Of a stretch of DNA of 64,000 nucleotides, positions 18,050-27,560 are shown one piece after another. This DNA comes from Pseudanabaena sp. FACHB-2040 (GTDB lineage: Bacteria; Cyanobacteriota; Cyanobacteriia; Phormidesmidales; Phormidesmidaceae), in assembly GCF_014696715.1 (NCBI RefSeq), contig NZ_JACJQO010000005.1, positions 744,001-808,000 of the forward strand, in the 5' to 3' direction. Numbering within the stretch: the stretch's first letter is position 1; each line of letters begins with the position of its first letter. The notes beneath the pieces were generated by a model. The model was not told the origin of the DNA. It ran no database searches and was given only the letters and a program-made list of their open reading frames with translations. Both the position numbers and the translations under genes were made by a program.

Positions 18050-18655
18050 TTAGCCAGGAGACTGGGATGACGGAGCGACAGCCGCAGTTTGATCCCCAGG
18101 CGCAAGTGCCCCCGAGACGTTAGCCGACAGCGCCTGGGCAGCGTTGGGCAGGCTGTTAGACGAAGCAGATCCAGGCATACTGCGAATCTGCCGCATCAGG
18201 CTACCCATTTCAAGGGCACTCATGGCATAGTCCCAGCCATGGTTACCCTTGATCCCAGCTCGTTCTAGAGCCTGCTGCATGTTGTCTGTAGTCAGCACCC
18301 CAAAGATAATCGGGACGCCTGTCTGAAAGCCTGCTGCCGCAATCCCTTTAGAGACTTCTGCCGAGACATAGTCGAAGTGGGGCGTGCTGCCCCGGATCAC
18401 GGCTCCCAGGCAAACAATAGCGTCGTAGCGACCAGTCAGGGCCAGCTGACGGGCCACTAGGGGTATCTCAAAACTGCCGGGAACCCAGGCATAGTCTACC
18501 TGGGAGCCGTAGGGGTCGATATCGACGCCATGGCGCTTCAGGCAGTCCTGGCACGCTTCCACAAGCTTCCCGGTTACGAGATCGTTGAATCGACCAATCA
18601 CCAGAGCAAACCGCAGCGGTTCTCCAGCAGTGAAGGTGCCTTCAAAAACAGCCAT
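18050..18655 (-). CDS. ribH: 6,7-dimethyl-8-ribityllumazine synthase (RibH)
   Basis: RibH condenses 5-amino-6-ribitylaminouracil with dihydroxybutanone phosphate to give lumazine, the riboflavin precursor. Typical motifs are ALVIGRFN near the start, [10 protein letters not shown] and [16 protein letters not shown] with the catalytic His. The conserved enzyme ends near residue 155; about 40 extra Ala/Ser/Pro-rich residues follow. It begins 13 bases after psbZ on the same strand, so the two are probably co-transcribed. Confidence 0.95.
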   Translation of the reverse strand: MAVFEGTFTAGEPLRFALVIGRFNDLVTGKLVEACQDCLKRHGVDIDPYGSQVDYAWVPGSFEIPLVARQLALTGRYDAIVCLGAVIRGSTPHFDYVSAEVSKGIAAAGFQTGVPIIFGVLTTDNMQQALERAGIKGNHGWDYAMSALEMGSLMRQIRSMPGSASSNSLPNAAQALSANVSGALAPGDQTAAVAPSSQSPG

Positions 18656-18668
18656 AGAGTTTTAAGAC

Positions 18669-18857
18669 CTAGACCACAAAATAATTTAAGCCGCCTACTA
18701 AAACTACCAGCACACCCCAAAGGATAGAGCCCAGCAGGATCAGCCGCTTAGACTGGTCCCAGTTTTGGGGAGAAGCATAGGCGACCGGCACATACACAAC
18801 CAGAGCGAAAGACAGCAAAACCAGGGCAAACATGGCAATCTGAAACAGGATCAGCAT
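18669..18857 (-). CDS. psbZ: Photosystem II protein PsbZ (Ycf9)
   Basis: A 62-residue, two-helix thylakoid protein of the photosystem II core periphery, important for PSII-antenna interaction. The sequence matches PsbZ end to end: an N-terminal helix (residues 1-28), the loop [13 protein letters not shown] and a second helix ending GGLNYFV. It is directly upstream of ribH, with a 13-base gap. Confidence 0.97.
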   Translation of the reverse strand: MLILFQIAMFALVLLSFALVVYVPVAYASPQNWDQSKRLILLGSILWGVLVVLVGGLNYFVV

Positions 18858-19144
18858 TGTTTTCTCTCTCCAACACAGCAGGGATCGGGGGAAAATAATG
18901 GCCCTCTAATGACTACTCTCTAAAGAGCCATTCATCACTTTCCTGCCTAGTACGCTATCAGAAATCTGTCCCCTTGCGAAAGTCCAAATCCGGCCGACAG
19001 AGCTAACTGCACGCTGGTCTGAGCCTATGATGAAGGAGACTGAGGCGGGTTTGAGAAAGCTTTAGCCAAGCTAGCGCCTGCTGGCTAGCTGGCGAAACTC
19101 AATTTGCTAAAACCTGAATTCGGCGGAATTCGACGGGAATCTAG

Positions 19145-21919
19145 ATGGATTTGGTTCTTTGCCACACCACAGCTGACTTCGATACCCTAGGTGCCGCAGT
19201 GGGAGTAACCCGCCTGCTGCCGGGCAGCCGAATTGTGCTGGCAGGGGGCGCTCACCCGACGGTTCAGACGTTTTTAGCTCTGCATCGCGATGAATACTCC
19301 CTGATTGAGCGACGGGCAGTGGATCTAGGCCAGGTGCGCTCCCTAACCGTCGTTGATGCCCAAGACCGCGATCGGCTGGGACCGGTGGCAGACTGGATTG
19401 ATTGGGCTGAGCAGCAGGAGATTCCGATTACCCTGTACGACCATCACACCCAAGCAACGGGGGACATTCGAGCTGATCACCGCTTGGTAGAGCCAGTAGG
19501 GGCAGCGACAACTCTGGTGGTGGAACAGCTCCAGTCTAAAAACCTGGGCCTGAGTGTGACTGAAGCAACGGTCATGGCTCTGGGCATTCATGTTGATACG
19601 GGTTCTCTTAGCTTTGAGCAGGCTACGGCTCGCGATGCGCTGGCGCTGGCTTGGTTAATGGCGCAGGGTGCTAGCCAAAGTGCGATCGCAGAATTTGTTG
19701 AACCTGGGCTCTCTCCTACCCTGCAGGCCCTACTGACCGAGGCCATGGAATCGCTCACGATCGAAACCCCTCGGGGGTTTAGGCTAGCTTCGGTGCTGCT
19801 GTCTTTGGAGAACCACGTACCTGGGCTATCGGGCCTGACCGAGCGGCTGATGTCGCTCTGCGACAGTGACTGTTTTTTGTTGGGAGCATACTATCCACTC
19901 AAAGCTGAGGAAGACAAAGCCAGAGCCAAGCTGGTGCTGATTGGACGAGTGCGGGGCCGAGCAGCGGCTTCAGCCAAGGGCCACGGCATCAACTTCAACC
20001 AGATTTTCCAGCCGTTGGGTGGGGGTGGCCATCCTACTGCTGCCGCTGTTACCCTGACCACACCAGACCCTCGGGAGGTGATGGGGCAGGCGATGGCGCA
20101 GGTGCGATCGCAAGTCCCCCAGCCCCCTAGCGCCCGAGAGCTGATGTCTTCCCCAGTGCGAACGATCCGGCCTAGCACGACGATTCAAGAGGCCCAACGC
20201 ATCCTGCTGCGCTATGGCCACTCCGGGCTTTCAGTCGTCAACGCCGAAGCTGAACTGGTGGGCATTATTTCCCGCCGTGATATTGACCTAGCTTTGCACC
20301 ACGGCTTTAGCCATGCTCCGGTTAAGGGATACATGACCACCAGCCCTAAAACCATTCAGCCCACCACCTCTTTGCCCCAAATCGAGCAGCTGATGGTGAC
20401 CTATGACATTGGCCGTCTGCCGGTGCTGGAGGGGGAGAACCTGGTCGGCATTGTGACCCGCACCGACGTGCTGCGGCAGCTACACCAGGAGCAGCAAGAA
20501 GCCTACACCGACGAAGACGAAGCCGCCAACTGCCCCCCCTCACCCACCCGGCTGCTGTCGCCAGAGATCTTAGCCGAGCGGCTACGGCAGGCGCTCAAGC
20601 CTGATCTTTGGGATATTTTGCAAGAGATGGCCGAGGCGGCTCAGACCAAGGGTTGGCACCTGTACCTCGTGGGGGGAGCCGTGCGGGATCTGCTGCTGAC
20701 ACCAGCCCCACAGAGTGTTGAGCTAAAAGATCTCGATCTAGTGGTAGATGGCTACTACCAGACCGCTCAAGTCGGAGCTGGGGTAGCGCTGGCAGAGTCA
20801 ATCAAGGCATCCCACCCAGAGGTAGAGCTACAAATCTACGGGCGCTTTCAAACAGCAGCCTTAGTCTGGCACAAGGATAGCCCTGGTGACCTGGCAGCTC
20901 TGATGATTGATGTGGCGACGGCCCGCACTGAGTTCTACCCCTATCCAGCGGCTAACCCTGAAGTCGAAGCCAGCTCCATCCGGCAAGACCTGTACCGCCG
21001 AGACTTTACTATCAACGCCATGGCCATTCGCCTGACTACGCCGGGAACGGGCACGCTTTTAGACTTTTTTGGCGGACTGCTTGACCTGCGTCAGGAGCGG
21101 GTGCGAGTGCTTCATGCAAACAGCTTTATCGAAGATCCAACTCGGATCTATCGGGCAGTGAGGTTTGCGGTGCGCCTCGGCTTTGCCCTCGACCCTCAAA
21201 CCGAGAGCCGCATTCAGCACGCCTTAGAGAGCGGTATCTACACCCAAATGCAGCGCCAGGTAGCGCGGGTACCGGCCCTACAGGCCCGTCTGCGAAATGA
21301 GTTGGAATACATCTTAGAAGCTGATTACTGGCAGCCAGCGCTGCACTGGCTGGAGCGGCTGGGCGCACTTCAGTGCCTGCACCCAGATCTAGTGATGGAC
21401 TCCCGCCTCTGGCACCAGCTGCGCCGCCTAACGCGGTGGATTGAGCACTTTGATCTAGAGCTGCAGATGCGGCCCTGGGAGCTACGGCTGCAGCTGCTGC
21501 TAGCGGCGGTGCCGCCGTCGGATCGGCGGGCCGTAGCCGAGCACCTGCAGTTGCCCCTAGCCAGCCAGCAGCGGCTCGACACGTTAGAAAATCAAGAACA
21601 AGCGTGGCTACAGTCCCTGTCTACCCGGCTCCCCCCCAGCCAGATAGTGCGACAGCTGCAAGCGGCAGACCTAGAAATGCTGCTGCTGGTCAGTGCCCGT
21701 CATTCCCGGCCCCTGGGACAGCTGATCTGGCGCTACCTGACCCAGTGGTCGAAGGTCAAACCGCTGCTCAACGGCAATCACCTCAAGGCGCTGGGCTACC
21801 GACCTGGGCCTCAGTTCCGAGAAATCCTAGAGACGCTGCTTGATGCTACTCTCGACCAGCAGATCCAAACCCGAGCGGAGGCGGAGGCTTTTCTCGCCAG
21901 CCGTTATCCCCTAGGCTGA
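19145..21919 (+). CDS. DHH-CBS-tRNA nucleotidyltransferase fusion (CCA/poly(A) polymerase family)
   Basis: A 924-residue fusion. The N-terminal DHH phosphoesterase (DFDTLGAA, DHHT, HVDTGS) and DHHA1 element GGGGHPTAAA occupy about 1-320. Two CBS domains follow (about 335-455). The C-terminal half is a class II tRNA nucleotidyltransferase/poly(A) polymerase: YLVGGAVRDLLL, catalytic DLDLVVDG, RRDFTINAMA and the helical RNA-binding part. In cyanobacteria such fusions are assigned a role in adding A or CCA to tRNA, with CC-adding sometimes done by a second enzyme; the split here is not known. The DHH part may act in nucleotide or oligoribonucleotide turnover. The pseudokinase gene follows closely. 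Confidence 0.9.
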   Translation: MDLVLCHTTADFDTLGAAVGVTRLLPGSRIVLAGGAHPTVQTFLALHRDEYSLIERRAVDLGQVRSLTVVDAQDRDRLGPVADWIDWAEQQEIPITLYDHHTQATGDIRADHRLVEPVGAATTLVVEQLQSKNLGLSVTEATVMALGIHVDTGSLSFEQATARDALALAWLMAQGASQSAIAEFVEPGLSPTLQALLTEAMESLTIETPRGFRLASVLLSLENHVPGLSGLTERLMSLCDSDCFLLGAYYPLKAEEDKARAKLVLIGRVRGRAAASAKGHGINFNQIFQPLGGGGHPTAAAVTLTTPDPREVMGQAMAQVRSQVPQPPSARELMSSPVRTIRPSTTIQEAQRILLRYGHSGLSVVNAEAELVGIISRRDIDLALHHGFSHAPVKGYMTTSPKTIQPTTSLPQIEQLMVTYDIGRLPVLEGENLVGIVTRTDVLRQLHQEQQEAYTDEDEAANCPPSPTRLLSPEILAERLRQALKPDLWDILQEMAEAAQTKGWHLYLVGGAVRDLLLTPAPQSVELKDLDLVVDGYYQTAQVGAGVALAESIKASHPEVELQIYGRFQTAALVWHKDSPGDLAALMIDVATARTEFYPYPAANPEVEASSIRQDLYRRDFTINAMAIRLTTPGTGTLLDFFGGLLDLRQERVRVLHANSFIEDPTRIYRAVRFAVRLGFALDPQTESRIQHALESGIYTQMQRQVARVPALQARLRNELEYILEADYWQPALHWLERLGALQCLHPDLVMDSRLWHQLRRLTRWIEHFDLELQMRPWELRLQLLLAAVPPSDRRAVAEHLQLPLASQQRLDTLENQEQAWLQSLSTRLPPSQIVRQLQAADLEMLLLVSARHSRPLGQLIWRYLTQWSKVKPLLNGNHLKALGYRPGPQFREILETLLDATLDQQIQTRAEAEAFLASRYPLG

Positions 21920-22035
21920 AGGGGCTTTAGCTTCAGGGTTTGTCTAAAGACACAGACATTCCAGTCAGAATTGTCTCGGACAGGATAAAGTGGGCAGGAA
22001 TAAATAGTCGTGTGCGATCGCAACGAGCCTACCCT

Positions 22036-23724
22036 ATGACCCTTCCGGTTGGTACCGCTTTACAGAAAGGCAGCTACATAATCGACGCCTTCTGTTTTGA
22101 GGATTCTCTAGGCCCGACTTACCTAGCCACTCAGGTAAGAACTGGCCAGACCCAGCAGATCAAAATTTTAGGTGCGCGGCGACCCGATCAGATCCCAGAT
22201 CAGGAGGTGCGATCGCAATTTCAGAGCTATCTTGAGCAGGTCAATGCGCTCAACCACCCCCACATTGTTCAGCCCATCACAGGTTTTGAAGAAGAGGGCG
22301 TTTTTTATCTGGTAATGGAAGCCGCCATCGGCCAACCCCTGACCGCCCGCATCACCCCCCAAACACCTTTGTCTGCCCAGACAGCGCTCCAGGTTCTACA
22401 GCAGCTCAAGCAAACCCTTGAGACCTTGAGGCCGCTGGGCTGGGCTGGGCTCACCCTGGCTCCCGATCAGCTCTGGCTGCGGCAGCGCCGGCTGCTGCTG
22501 ACCGGCTTTGGCTTTCCGCCGTCTGGTTTCGAAGCAGCTGTTCCAGAAGAGGAAGTAGTTGCCCAACTAGCCCAGCTCCTATTTTTCCTGCTGACGGGTG
22601 AACTGGCAGCATCAGTTCAGGCCCCGGCAGTCCACTTGCGCCATCGGCGTCCGGGGCTGCCTGTTGGGTTTGAGGCAGCCGTGGAGCAGGGGCTGGCCCC
22701 TGCCCGAACTCCCCAAGCCACCCTTTCTCTCTCTGCCTGGATGGATCTACTGCCCCAGCTACCGGCCTCTGGAGCAAACGGGCAAACAGCCCCATTAAAG
22801 CTGCCAGAACCGGCTCAGAACCAGACAGCTGCCGGCTCCTCCCCTATCCCTGCCCTGGCTGCTGCCCCTGTGGAGGACGCAGCCTTAACAGACCCCACTC
22901 CAACGGTTCCAGCAGATGCAGCCGAGCCAATTCTAGCCGCAGCAGTAGCAGCCCCTAAACCGGTTCCAGCCGCCACTGAGTCCCCAGCTTTTGATAGAGC
23001 TCAATTTGGTAAGGCTCAAGACAACTTCGCCCCCGCTTTTTCCGGTTCACTAGCTGCCGACCCTCAGACCGTTGCAGCCAAGCTACCCAAGCGACGGCCC
23101 TTCTGGTTGACTCCCCAGGTCGGGCTCGTGCTCACTGGGCTAGTTGCTAGCGTTGCCGGGTTAAGCTTTGGCCTGTCGCTCCGACTGCGCGCTCCGGCCG
23201 CCCCCAATAGCTCCAGGCTAAACCCAGAGCAGGCTTTCCCACCCCTGCCCGACTGGGGCGGAGACGATCCGGTCGCAGAATTTGACACGCCCTATTTGCC
23301 CGACGACTCGGTTCGCCGAGAGCGGCCCAACGATACCCCCCGCAGAGAATTACCCGCCACAGAACCCATTGAAAGACCGATTGAGCGAGCTCCAGCTCGC
23401 AGGGTAGCCCCACCCCCCGTACAGGAAGACTATGCTGAGCCTCCTGACCAGTGGGAGAGTAGCCCCGGCAGCGAAGATGCGATCGCAGACCCGTTCACCC
23501 CAGCAGCCGAACCCCCCAGCATGGCTGACCCCCTACCGCCAGTTATTCAGCCATCCGAGCTGCCTCCGACCAGAGATGTGCCAATTCCAGCTGCACCGCC
23601 AGCCCCACTATTAGCACCGAATTCTCCAGCGATCGAAAAAAGCCCTCCCAGCGATCCGGCTCCCAGCTTCTCTCGTAGTGCTGGCTCTGCCGTAGCAGCC
23701 CCTGCCCCCATCAGCAGTCCCTAA
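22036..23724 (+). CDS. Membrane-anchored Ser/Thr pseudokinase
   Basis: The kinase-like domain begins GTALQKGSYIIDAF, so ATG at 22036 is preferred over a TTG at 21940 (32 residues longer). The P-loop is degenerate, a QIKIL lysine may replace VAIK, and the catalytic HRD loop reads TLAPDQLW while DFG reads LTGFGF, so catalysis is unlikely. After a Pro/Ala-rich linker there is one membrane helix (LVLTGLVASVAGLSFGLSL) and a long Pro/Ser-rich tail of about 180 residues that contains repeated Glu/Arg/Pro patches. It is probably a binding or scaffold protein. Confidence 0.75.
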   Translation: MTLPVGTALQKGSYIIDAFCFEDSLGPTYLATQVRTGQTQQIKILGARRPDQIPDQEVRSQFQSYLEQVNALNHPHIVQPITGFEEEGVFYLVMEAAIGQPLTARITPQTPLSAQTALQVLQQLKQTLETLRPLGWAGLTLAPDQLWLRQRRLLLTGFGFPPSGFEAAVPEEEVVAQLAQLLFFLLTGELAASVQAPAVHLRHRRPGLPVGFEAAVEQGLAPARTPQATLSLSAWMDLLPQLPASGANGQTAPLKLPEPAQNQTAAGSSPIPALAAAPVEDAALTDPTPTVPADAAEPILAAAVAAPKPVPAATESPAFDRAQFGKAQDNFAPAFSGSLAADPQTVAAKLPKRRPFWLTPQVGLVLTGLVASVAGLSFGLSLRLRAPAAPNSSRLNPEQAFPPLPDWGGDDPVAEFDTPYLPDDSVRRERPNDTPRRELPATEPIERPIERAPARRVAPPPVQEDYAEPPDQWESSPGSEDAIADPFTPAAEPPSMADPLPPVIQPSELPPTRDVPIPAAPPAPLLAPNSPAIEKSPPSDPAPSFSRSAGSAVAAPAPISSP

Positions 23725-23807
23725 ATTCTCAGCTTGACTGCCTCTGCCGAAAGGCACTGGACAGGAGCGCTATAATTCTCTCAAGATAGGTCTATTAAGC
23801 TTTTTTT

Positions 23808-24134
23808 ATGAGCAACCCGATGTTACATGCTTTTTTCATCGGTCGAGCCCTGGCAGAAGCGACTGGCGACCAGGTAGAACGACTGATGACCAATGCCCTG
23901 AGTTCTCTGGGTAAGTTTGATGCAGAACAGCGGGAGAATCTGCGCCAGTTTACCGAAGAGGTTATGGCCCGGGCCCAGCAAGCAGAGGCGACAGCAGCGC
24001 AAGAAACTGTAGGTGCGCCGACGACCGTTGTTGGAGATGGGCAAGCCCAAGATTTGCAGCAGACAATCGACCTGTTAAGGGCCGAGATTGCCCAAGTTAG
24101 GGTGGCCCTGCAGCAGTATCGGGCATCCTTGTAA
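23808..24134 (+). CDS. Conserved cyanobacterial small protein
   Basis: A 108-residue helical protein beginning MSNPMLHAFFIGRALAEA. The N-terminal helix FFIGRALAEATGDQVE and C-terminal QQTIDLLRAEIAQVR give it a coiled-coil look. No catalytic motif is visible. It belongs to a family widespread in cyanobacteria and plastids as far as I recall; function unknown. It lies upstream of the UbiB-type kinase on the same strand. Confidence 0.7.
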   Translation: MSNPMLHAFFIGRALAEATGDQVERLMTNALSSLGKFDAEQRENLRQFTEEVMARAQQAEATAAQETVGAPTTVVGDGQAQDLQQTIDLLRAEIAQVRVALQQYRASL

Positions 24135-24192
24135 AGGGATTAGCTTTGTGTCTTGTTTTTTTATGCCGCAGTTTGCTGATTGAGGAGTTTGA

Positions 24193-26052
24193 GTGTCTGC
24201 CGTTTCCAAGGAACCCGTATCAGAATCTTCAGTTACCCCACCTGCTCTGCCGGTAGGGGAATTGAATGGTTCCGCTGCAGGAGTGACAATCCACCCGTCT
24301 GAGATTTCGGAACCGGCTCACGCCTCTTCCCTGGCCCCTCAACTCCCTGAGGAAACGGTCGACAAAGGGGCCCCTTTTAGCCAAAACGCTTACCGCTGGA
24401 ACCGGGGTCGCTACTCTCGCAGCCGTCGGTTTGTTGATATCTGGAGCTTTGTCCTGAAGCTATTGGGCTCTCGCTGGCTTTACAACAAGCCCTGGAGCTA
24501 CAACGGAGCTATGACTCCCGAAAAGCAGACGGCCCGTCGCCGCCGTCAGGCTGCGTGGATTCGGGAAACCCTGCTGGATCTAGGGCCCACCTTCATTAAG
24601 GTAGGACAGCTGTTTTCGACCCGAGCCGACATTTTTCCCATTGAATATGTAGAAGAATTGTCTAAGCTTCAAGATCGGGTGCCTGCGTTTAGTTATGAGC
24701 AGGCCCGAGAGATAATTGAGGCTGACTTGGGTAAGCCGATTCACGAGCTGTACCGCACCTTTGACCCCATTCCGCTAGCCGCTGCCAGCCTTGGGCAGGT
24801 GCATCGGGCTCAGATGCACTCTGGGGAAGAGGTTGTAGTCAAGGTGCAGCGGCCTGCCTTAAAGTCTTTGTTTGAAATTGACCTGTCTATTCTCAAGGGG
24901 ATTGCTCGCTATTTCCAAAGTCACCCTGAGTGGGGCCGAGGCCGAGACTGGCTAGGCATCTATGATGAGTGTTGCCGAATTTTGTGGCTAGAGATTGACT
25001 ACCTTAATGAAGGCCGTAACGCCGACACTTTCCGTCGCAACTTTCGTTTAGAAGATTGGGTGAAGGTGCCTCGCGTATTTTGGCGTTTGGCCTCGCCCCG
25101 CGTGCTTACCCTGGAGTATATGCCCGGCATCAAGATCAGTCACTACGAGGCGCTAGAAGCGGCTGGACTAGACCGTAAGCGGCTGGCGCGGCTGGGAGCC
25201 CAGGCATACCTACAGCAGCTCCTGAACGATGGGTTTTTCCATGCCGATCCCCATCCTGGCAATATTGCTGTTAGCCCCGGTGGAGCCCTTATTTTTTACG
25301 ACTTTGGCATGATGGGCCAGGTGCAGCCCATGACTCGACAGCGGCTGATGGGCACATTCATGGGAGTAGCCCAGCGCAACGCTGACCAGGTGATGAACTC
25401 TCTGGTTGATCTCGGGGCACTAGTAGAAATGGAGGATATGGGGCCAATCCGGCGGTCTATCCAGTATATTCTGGATAACCTCATGGATAAGCCCTTTGAA
25501 GAGCAGTCTGTGAACGCTATTAGTGACGATCTCTATGCGATCGCATACGATCAGCCCTTTCGCTTCCCGGCTACTTTTACCTTCGTGATGCGGGCTTTCT
25601 CTACCCTAGAAGGGGTTGGGAAAGGATTAGACCCCGAATTTAACTTCATGGAAGCCGCTAGACCCTTCGCCACACAGCTTATTATGGCCCCTGGAAATTC
25701 AAGCGAGACCAACAGCATTTTGGGAGAGCTGAGCCGCCAGGCAGCTCAAGTCAGCACTAGTGCTCTGGGCCTGCCCCGACGGATCGAGGACACCTTAGAC
25801 AAGCTGGAGCGGGGCGATATTCGGGTGCGGGTGCGCTCTATTGAAACCGACCGGATGCTGCGGCGGGTGAGCAGCGTTAATATGGCGAATACCTACGCTA
25901 CCCTGGTGGGAGCATTTACCCTGTCGGCAACCCTGCTGCTGGTATTTGAGTTTCTCTGGGTAGCTGCGATCGCAGGGGCATTGGCAGCCGTCACTGGCAT
26001 TGCCTTTATCCGAACAGTCCTGCGAGTCAATCGGGCTGATCGCCTTCCCTAG
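24193..26052 (+). CDS. ABC1/AarF/UbiB-family atypical kinase
   Basis: A 619-residue ABC1-type kinase. The family motif KxGQ appears as FIKVGQLFSTRADIFP, the Ala-rich loop as AAASLGQVHRAQ, the VAIK-like lysine as VVVKVQRP, and the catalytic loop and metal site as FFHADPHPGN and YDFGMMGQ. Two membrane helices end the protein (about 565-610). Relatives support isoprenoid quinone (plastoquinone, ubiquinone) pathways or plastoglobule-like lipid homeostasis. The start is GTG at 24193 with GAGGA upstream. The PP2C gene follows 21 bases later. Confidence 0.9.
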   Translation: MSAVSKEPVSESSVTPPALPVGELNGSAAGVTIHPSEISEPAHASSLAPQLPEETVDKGAPFSQNAYRWNRGRYSRSRRFVDIWSFVLKLLGSRWLYNKPWSYNGAMTPEKQTARRRRQAAWIRETLLDLGPTFIKVGQLFSTRADIFPIEYVEELSKLQDRVPAFSYEQAREIIEADLGKPIHELYRTFDPIPLAAASLGQVHRAQMHSGEEVVVKVQRPALKSLFEIDLSILKGIARYFQSHPEWGRGRDWLGIYDECCRILWLEIDYLNEGRNADTFRRNFRLEDWVKVPRVFWRLASPRVLTLEYMPGIKISHYEALEAAGLDRKRLARLGAQAYLQQLLNDGFFHADPHPGNIAVSPGGALIFYDFGMMGQVQPMTRQRLMGTFMGVAQRNADQVMNSLVDLGALVEMEDMGPIRRSIQYILDNLMDKPFEEQSVNAISDDLYAIAYDQPFRFPATFTFVMRAFSTLEGVGKGLDPEFNFMEAARPFATQLIMAPGNSSETNSILGELSRQAAQVSTSALGLPRRIEDTLDKLERGDIRVRVRSIETDRMLRRVSSVNMANTYATLVGAFTLSATLLLVFEFLWVAAIAGALAAVTGIAFIRTVLRVNRADRLP

Positions 26053-26073
26053 CTCTTTTCCCCCGCCAATACC

Positions 26074-26835
26074 ATGATCAAGCGCTACTACTCTGGTCTG
26101 ACCGACCCGGGGCTGATTCGATCCAGCAACCAGGATGCCTACTGGATAGACTCTGTTGGTCGCTTTTTCATTGTGGCAGACGGCATGGGTGGTCATGCGG
26201 GTGGACAGGAAGCCAGCCGACTTGCTACAGAGGCCATCCAGACCTATCTAGAAAAGCACTGGAGCGACGACACCGGCACCGACATCCTGCTGAAAGAAGC
26301 GCTGCTAAGTGCCAACCAGGCCATCCTAGATGACCAGATGCGGCATCCGGAGCGAGCCGACATGGGTACGACCGTAGTTGTGCTGACCTTTCGTGATAGC
26401 GATGACTCACCCTGGTGCGCCCACGTCGGCGATTCCCGCCTGTACCGGCTGCGAGGGCACCACCTAGACCAAATTACCGAAGACCACACCTGGATAGCCA
26501 GAGCCATTCGAGAGGGAGAGCTCAGCCAGAACCAATCGCGCAGTCACCCCTGGCGGCATGTGTTGTCGCAGTGCCTAGGACGCGAAGACTTAACTCAGCT
26601 AGAGGTTCAGCCCCTAGAGGTTCATGCAGGGGACCGGCTGCTGCTGTGTAGCGACGGCCTGACAGAAGAACTTTCCGACCATCTGATTGCCTCGCATCTA
26701 AAATCAATCCGCTCCTGCGAAGCTGCCGCCACAGCGCTTATCAACTCAGCCAAGCAGCGAGGCGGTCGGGACAACATCACGGTTGTAATCGTTTCACTTC
26801 AAACCACCGTGCCCGGCACCGTAATAGAAGCCTGA
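26074..26835 (+). CDS. PP2C-type Ser/Thr protein phosphatase
   Basis: A 253-residue PPM-family phosphatase. The metal-binding motifs are NQDAYW and VADGMGGHAGG, followed by DMGTTVV, HVGDSRLYRL, LLLCSDGLTEEL and GGRDNITVV. It is the common single-domain form. It sits 21 bases after the UbiB-type kinase gene, and its partners may include the pseudokinase and Ser/Thr kinases nearby, but this is positional inference only. Confidence 0.95.
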   Translation: MIKRYYSGLTDPGLIRSSNQDAYWIDSVGRFFIVADGMGGHAGGQEASRLATEAIQTYLEKHWSDDTGTDILLKEALLSANQAILDDQMRHPERADMGTTVVVLTFRDSDDSPWCAHVGDSRLYRLRGHHLDQITEDHTWIARAIREGELSQNQSRSHPWRHVLSQCLGREDLTQLEVQPLEVHAGDRLLLCSDGLTEELSDHLIASHLKSIRSCEAAATALINSAKQRGGRDNITVVIVSLQTTVPGTVIEA

Positions 26836-27365
26836 AGGGCTTAGAAGCTCAGTCCTAAGGTAGTGGCTATAAATCACCTTATTTAAGCCGTCAGAGGGAG
26901 ATCTGGGGGAAGGTTCGGTCCTGTTTGCCTAGGGCTACGGATCGATGCCCAAGCCTCCCTCCGACTGCTATTTTTCAAGTATCGGCAACTAAATTGCTGA
27001 TTGAGCCAGTTTTAGAGCCCACAGCGTTTACCTGAGTTGGCTACGCCAAGTGGATTCTAAAATCGGGTTTCATTCCGTCCTGGGATATGAACTAAAGATA
27101 GATTTTTGTTTTTCTGTTACCTTTGGCACTTTTGTCAACTGGGTATTAGTTAAAAAATGTAAACCTATCTGGAATAGATAACAGATTCTAGGATGAGTTG
27201 GTATACTGCGCCCATAAAATCAGTCAAAGCGCAGTTGTCAAACGATTGTTATAATTGTTAAAACATTGGATAACTGCAGCGAGGCGACCTCTCATCGCTT
27301 CCAAGCAGCAGACCCAGATCTGTTTTCCAACGCTACACGTTGTCTCTCATTACTGGAGAAGAACC
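26836..27365. promoter_or_regulatory. Long upstream region of nblA
   Basis: A 530-base gene-free stretch. A long inverted repeat (26890-26900 with 26955-26965) followed by tattttt is a possible terminator for the phosphatase gene. A 13-base palindromic ttggctacgccaa sits at 27037-27049. A TATAAT at 27250-27255 could be a -10 for nblA, though no good -35 is seen at the right distance; activator dependence is plausible. No clear NtcA site (GTA-N8-TAC) was found. Confidence 0.4.
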
Positions 27366-27560
27366 ATGAACGAACCGATGCAACTCTCCTTAGAACAGCA
27401 GTTCAGCCTGCGTTCTTTCGAAAGCCAGGTGGAAAAGATGAGCCGAGAGCAGGCACAACAGTTTCTCGTTAAACTCTATGAGCAAATGATGATGCGGGAA
27501 ACCATGTACAAGCATTTCCTCCGGCATGAGTGGGGTATTGGCCCCAGCCCTCAAACCTAA
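27366..27560 (+). CDS. nblA: Phycobilisome degradation protein NblA
   Basis: NblA binds phycobiliproteins and the Clp protease and drives phycobilisome breakdown during nutrient or light stress. The 64-residue product starts MNEPMQLSLEQQFSLRSFES and has the conserved core QFLVKLYEQMMMRETMY. Start at 27366 is chosen because the family begins there and GGAG lies 9 bases upstream; a longer reading from 27255 adds unrelated residues. Its presence indicates phycobilisome antennae. Confidence 0.96.
   Translation: MNEPMQLSLEQQFSLRSFESQVEKMSREQAQQFLVKLYEQMMMRETMYKHFLRHEWGIGPSPQT

Noticed and set aside
26890-26965. Long imperfect inverted repeat after the PP2C gene considered as a riboswitch
   Set aside because: No known riboswitch motif; the simpler reading is a branched terminator.
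27255-27365. An N-terminal extension to NblA
   Set aside because: The added residues do not match NblA; the start at 27366 has a ribosome site and fits the family.
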